A stretch of DNA of 21,177 nt from Pseudomonadota bacterium (GTDB taxonomy: Bacteria; Pseudomonadota; Gammaproteobacteria; Burkholderiales; Burkholderiaceae): assembly GCA_023441105.1 (NCBI GenBank), contig JAEZQX010000316.1, forward strand, positions 1 through 21,177, in the 5' to 3' direction. The notes beneath the pieces are model-generated. The model saw only the letters and a program-made list of their open reading frames with translations, had not been told where the DNA came from and made no database searches. Every line of letters begins with the position of its first letter. The stretch's first letter is position 1. The translations under genes were made by a program, and so were the position numbers. Below are positions 19,026-21,177 of the stretch, piece by piece.

Positions 19026-19933
19026 TCGCCGCCACCTTGAGCGCCGGCACGCCGCTGCTGCTGGCGGCGGTCGGCCTGCTGGTCAATGAGAAGGCCGGCG
19101 TGCTCAACCTCGGGGCGGAAGGCATGATGCTGATCGCCGCCGCGACCGGTTTCGCAGCCGGCTATCACAGCGGCAGCGTCACGCTGGCGCTGGTTGCCGG
19201 CGCCGGCGCCGGTATGGCGGTCTCGCTGGTCTTCTCCGCCCTGGCGGTCGGAATGGCCACCAATCAGTACGCCACCGGACTGGCGCTGACGTTGTTCGGT
19301 GCCGGACTGTCGTCGTTCATCGGCTTGCCCTACGTGGGCAAGCCGCTGCTGCCGCCAGGCAGCGAGCCGAACTGGTACGGCATTCCCTGGCTCGCGGACA
19401 TCCCGGTCCTCGGGCCGGCGCTGTTCCGGCTGCATCCGATGGTGTATCTCGCGCTGGTGCTGACCGCCGTCGTCGCCTGGTTTCTCTCGCGCACCCGCGC
19501 CGGCCTGGTGGTGCAGGCGGTGGGCGAATCGCCGGAGTCGGCGCATGCGGTCGGCTTGCCGGTGCGCGGCATCCGCATCGCCGCCGTCTCCTTCGGCGGC
19601 GCCTGCTGCGGCGTCGCCGGCGCCTATCTCTCGTGCGTCTATACGCCGCTGTGGGTGGACGGGATGGTGGCCGGACGTGGCTGGATCGCGCTGGCGCTTA
19701 CCACGTTCGCGACCTGGCGGCCATGGCGGGTCGCGTTCGGTGCCTACCTGTTCGGCAGTGTTACGATGATCCAGTTCTATCTGCAGGCCGAGGGCGTCCA
19801 GATCGCCTCGCAGCTGCTGTCGATGCTGCCTTACCTGGCCACGGTCGTCGTGCTGGCGGTGATCTCGCGCAACCCGGTCTTCATTCGACTCAACATGCCC
19901 GCCAGCCTCGGCAAGCCTTTCAGGGGCGGCTGA
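19004..19933 (+). CDS. ABC importer permease 2, purine/nucleoside type
   Basis: This 309-residue permease is the partner of the previous one and matches the NupQ/YufQ type. LVNEKAGVLNLGAEGMMLIAAATGF near the N terminus is the signature, and GESPESAHAVGLPVRGIRIAAVSFGGACCGVAGAY is the coupling region contacting the ATPase. ATG 19004 lies inside the end of the first permease gene and has only a weak GGCAGG site; coupling by overlap is likely. It is followed after 24 bp by the adenine deaminase gene. Confidence 0.9.
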   Translation: MEAFAALIAATLSAGTPLLLAAVGLLVNEKAGVLNLGAEGMMLIAAATGFAAGYHSGSVTLALVAGAGAGMAVSLVFSALAVGMATNQYATGLALTLFGAGLSSFIGLPYVGKPLLPPGSEPNWYGIPWLADIPVLGPALFRLHPMVYLALVLTAVVAWFLSRTRAGLVVQAVGESPESAHAVGLPVRGIRIAAVSFGGACCGVAGAYLSCVYTPLWVDGMVAGRGWIALALTTFATWRPWRVAFGAYLFGSVTMIQFYLQAEGVQIASQLLSMLPYLATVVVLAVISRNPVFIRLNMPASLGKPFRGG

Positions 19934-19957
19934 GGGCGCGACGGGACGGAGGAAGCC

Positions 19958-20971
19958 ATGTCCAGCCACGATGACTTGGACCGCTGGGTCCGGGCACTGC
20001 CGAAAGCCGAGCTGCACCTGCATATCGAGGGGTCGCTCGAGCCGGACATGATGTTCGCCCTGGCCGAACGCAACCACGTCAAGCTGCCTTACGAGAGCAT
20101 CGAGGCGGTCCGCGCCGCCTATGATTTTCAGGACCTGCAGTCCTTCCTCGACCTCTACTATGCCGGCGCCGACGTGCTGCGCAGCGAGCAGGATTTCTTC
20201 GATCTCTGCTGGGCCTACCTGGTGCGGGCCAAGGCGGACGGCGTGGTCCACGCCGAAATCTTCTTCGACCCGCAAACCCATACCGCCCGCGGCATCCGGT
20301 TCGAGACGGTGCTCGACGGGCTGGAGGCGGCATTGAAGAAGGGTGCGACGGAGCTCGGCATCAGCTACCGGCTGATCATGTGCTTCCTCAGGCACCTGTC
20401 GGAAGAGGAAGCCTTCAAGACCCTGATGCAGGCACGGCCCCATGTCGCCCGGATCGCCGGCGTCGGGCTCGATTCCTCGGAAAAGGGCAATCCGCCATCC
20501 AACTTCGCCCGGGTGTTCGACGCCTGCGCCGGCCTCGGCTGGCACCTGGTCGCCCATGCCGGCGAGGAGGGCCCGCCGGAATATGTCGTCGAGGCGCTCG
20601 ACGTGCTGAAGGTCGAACGCATCGACCACGGCGTGCGCAGCGAGGCCAACCCGGCATTGCTGGAACGCCTGGCGCGCAGCCGGGTGCCGCTCACGGTATG
20701 CCCGCTGTCGAACGTCAAGCTGCGGGTCTTCCCGGACCTCGGCTCGCACAACCTCAAGCGGCTGCTCGCCGCCGGCCTGAACGTCACCATCAATTCCGAC
20801 GACCCGGCCTACTTCGGCGGCTATGTCGGCGACAACTACATCCAGGCGGCTCGCGCCCTGGGGCTGGGCAAGGACGAGCTGCTGACGCTCGCGCGGAACA
20901 GCCTCGAGTCGAGCTTCGTCTCCAAGGATGTGAAGTCGGACTGGCTGGCGCAGCTCGAGCGGCACCGCTGA
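19958..20971 (+). CDS. Adenine deaminase (adenosine deaminase superfamily)
   Basis: This 337-residue zinc enzyme would turn adenine into hypoxanthine and ammonia. Zinc and catalytic residues are visible: His20 and His22 in ELHLHIEGS, His200 and Glu203 in HAGEEG, His224 in RIDHG and Asp281 in [18 protein letters not shown] at 171-183 is the pattern of the adenine deaminases of this fold (bacterial relatives of yeast Aah1), where adenosine deaminases have a different loop. ATG 19958 is preceded by GGAGGAAG. It follows the purine-type permeases after 24 bp in the same direction, so import and deamination are probably co-expressed. Adenosine as a substrate is less likely but not excluded. Confidence 0.88.
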   Translation: MSSHDDLDRWVRALPKAELHLHIEGSLEPDMMFALAERNHVKLPYESIEAVRAAYDFQDLQSFLDLYYAGADVLRSEQDFFDLCWAYLVRAKADGVVHAEIFFDPQTHTARGIRFETVLDGLEAALKKGATELGISYRLIMCFLRHLSEEEAFKTLMQARPHVARIAGVGLDSSEKGNPPSNFARVFDACAGLGWHLVAHAGEEGPPEYVVEALDVLKVERIDHGVRSEANPALLERLARSRVPLTVCPLSNVKLRVFPDLGSHNLKRLLAAGLNVTINSDDPAYFGGYVGDNYIQAARALGLGKDELLTLARNSLESSFVSKDVKSDWLAQLERHR

Positions 20972-20978
20972 GGCGCTC

Positions 20979-21003
20979 GCCGCCCCGGCGCGGTGCCGGC
21001 GGC
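20979..21003 (+). terminator. Candidate terminator after adenine deaminase gene
   Basis: GCCGCC plus GGC on the left (20979-20989, two-base bulge) pairs with GCCGGCGGC on the right (20995-21003) around the loop GCGGT. Only a short TTT follows after several bases, so termination would be partial or Rho-aided. Confidence 0.4.
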
Positions 21004-21023
21004 AGCAGGTTTCGAGTCGCAAA

Positions 21024-21037
21024 AATTTGCGCAAATT
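21024..21037. promoter_or_regulatory. Perfect 14-bp palindrome at the sigma-54 promoter
   Basis: AATTTGCGCAAATT reads the same on both strands. It is A/T-rich in a GC-rich setting and its last two bases touch the -24 element of the sigma-54 promoter, as expected of a repressor or modulator site. Confidence 0.65.
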
Positions 21038-21052
21038 GGCACTCGGGTTGCC
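21037..21052 (+). promoter_or_regulatory. Sigma-54 promoter
   Basis: TGGCAC (21037-21042), five bases, then TTGC (21048-21051) matches the -24/-12 consensus TGGCAC-N5-TTGC exactly in its core; the base after it is C rather than A or T. The GG and GC pairs are spaced as required. Transcription would start near 21063, about 79 bases ahead of ATG 21142. No good sigma-70 boxes were found in the gap. Confidence 0.75.
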
Positions 21053-21141
21053 TGCTAGCATTGATCATCGACCTGCATGGCCCCATCGGACGCGTCGTTC
21101 CTCCGCCAGCAGTCACCCACCGAGATTCCAGGAGTGCCCTC

Positions 21142-21177
21142 ATGAAGCTTGCCCGCCCTTGGTTGCTGGCAGCCCTG
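21142..21177 (+). CDS. Start of a secreted protein, probably the importer's binding protein (partial)
   Basis: Twelve codons are present before the window ends: MKLARPWLLAAL, with a basic N terminus and a hydrophobic run like a signal peptide. ATG 21142 has AGGAG at 21130-21134, seven bases away. The purine-type importer genes upstream lack a substrate-binding protein, so this is the likely place for a Bmp-family one. That is an inference from context; the visible part is too short for a family call. Confidence 0.6.
   Translation, partial: MKLARPWLLAAL

Noticed and set aside
18983..21061. Long open frame on the - strand opposite the permease and deaminase genes
   Set aside because: It is an antisense artefact of GC-rich codon use; the + strand carries recognisable permease and deaminase motifs.

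Overview
The window is a gene-dense, very GC-rich stretch of proteobacterial chromosome. Beta-proteobacteria (Burkholderiales or Rhodocyclales type) is my best guess, from the GC-rich codon use, a fused LivM-LivG transporter protein, an AidB homologue, an SMR exporter of the SugE type and a sigma-54 promoter. No rRNA, tRNA, IS element, phage gene or CRISPR array was seen. Nearly all of the window is coding; the longest gene-free gaps are about 190 bp (9350-9540) and 170 bp (20972-21141).

Region 1 (1-7264, + strand) is one operon-like run: a feruloyl-CoA synthase-type acyl-CoA ligase, a periplasmic substrate-binding protein, a LivH-type permease, a fused LivM-LivG permease/ATPase, a LivF ATPase and a MarR regulator. 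The last four genes overlap by 4-14 bases. The transporter looks like the branched-chain amino acid family. Its company (a hydroxycinnamate-type CoA ligase and a MarR regulator) and the lack of the usual amino-acid-binding motif suggest that it imports phenylpropenoids or a related aromatic acid, as CouPSTU does in Rhodopseudomonas. The hydratase/lyase and aldehyde dehydrogenase of that pathway are not in the window.

Region 2 (7188-13835) holds regulators and small accessory genes. A MarR-GNAT fusion gene (- strand) has a clear promoter with a perfect inverted repeat over its -10 box. An AraC-type regulator (- strand) is divergent from a nitrilase gene, with a direct repeat between them that may be the AraC site. 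An AidB-like acyl-CoA dehydrogenase and a membrane-anchored DUF2726 protein follow. A SugE/Gdx-type exporter (- strand) is divergent from a DUF486 small membrane protein.

Region 3 (13911-15540, - strand) is cysteine synthase A followed by an MgtC/SapB-family membrane protein.

Region 4 (15620-21177, + strand) holds a lipoate-protein ligase-like gene and then a purine/nucleoside-type ABC importer: a two-domain ATPase and two permeases, with overlapping genes. An adenine deaminase follows, and then the first 12 codons of a protein with a signal-peptide-like start, probably the substrate-binding component. A near-consensus sigma-54 promoter, overlapped by a perfect 14-bp palindrome, precedes that last gene. 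This suggests nitrogen-controlled purine scavenging: adenine would be imported and deaminated to hypoxanthine and ammonia.

I found no clearly new biological system. The strongest leads are the sigma-54/palindrome promoter, the MarR-GNAT operator, the AraC-nitrilase direct repeats and the likely mis-annotation risk of the Liv-type transporter.
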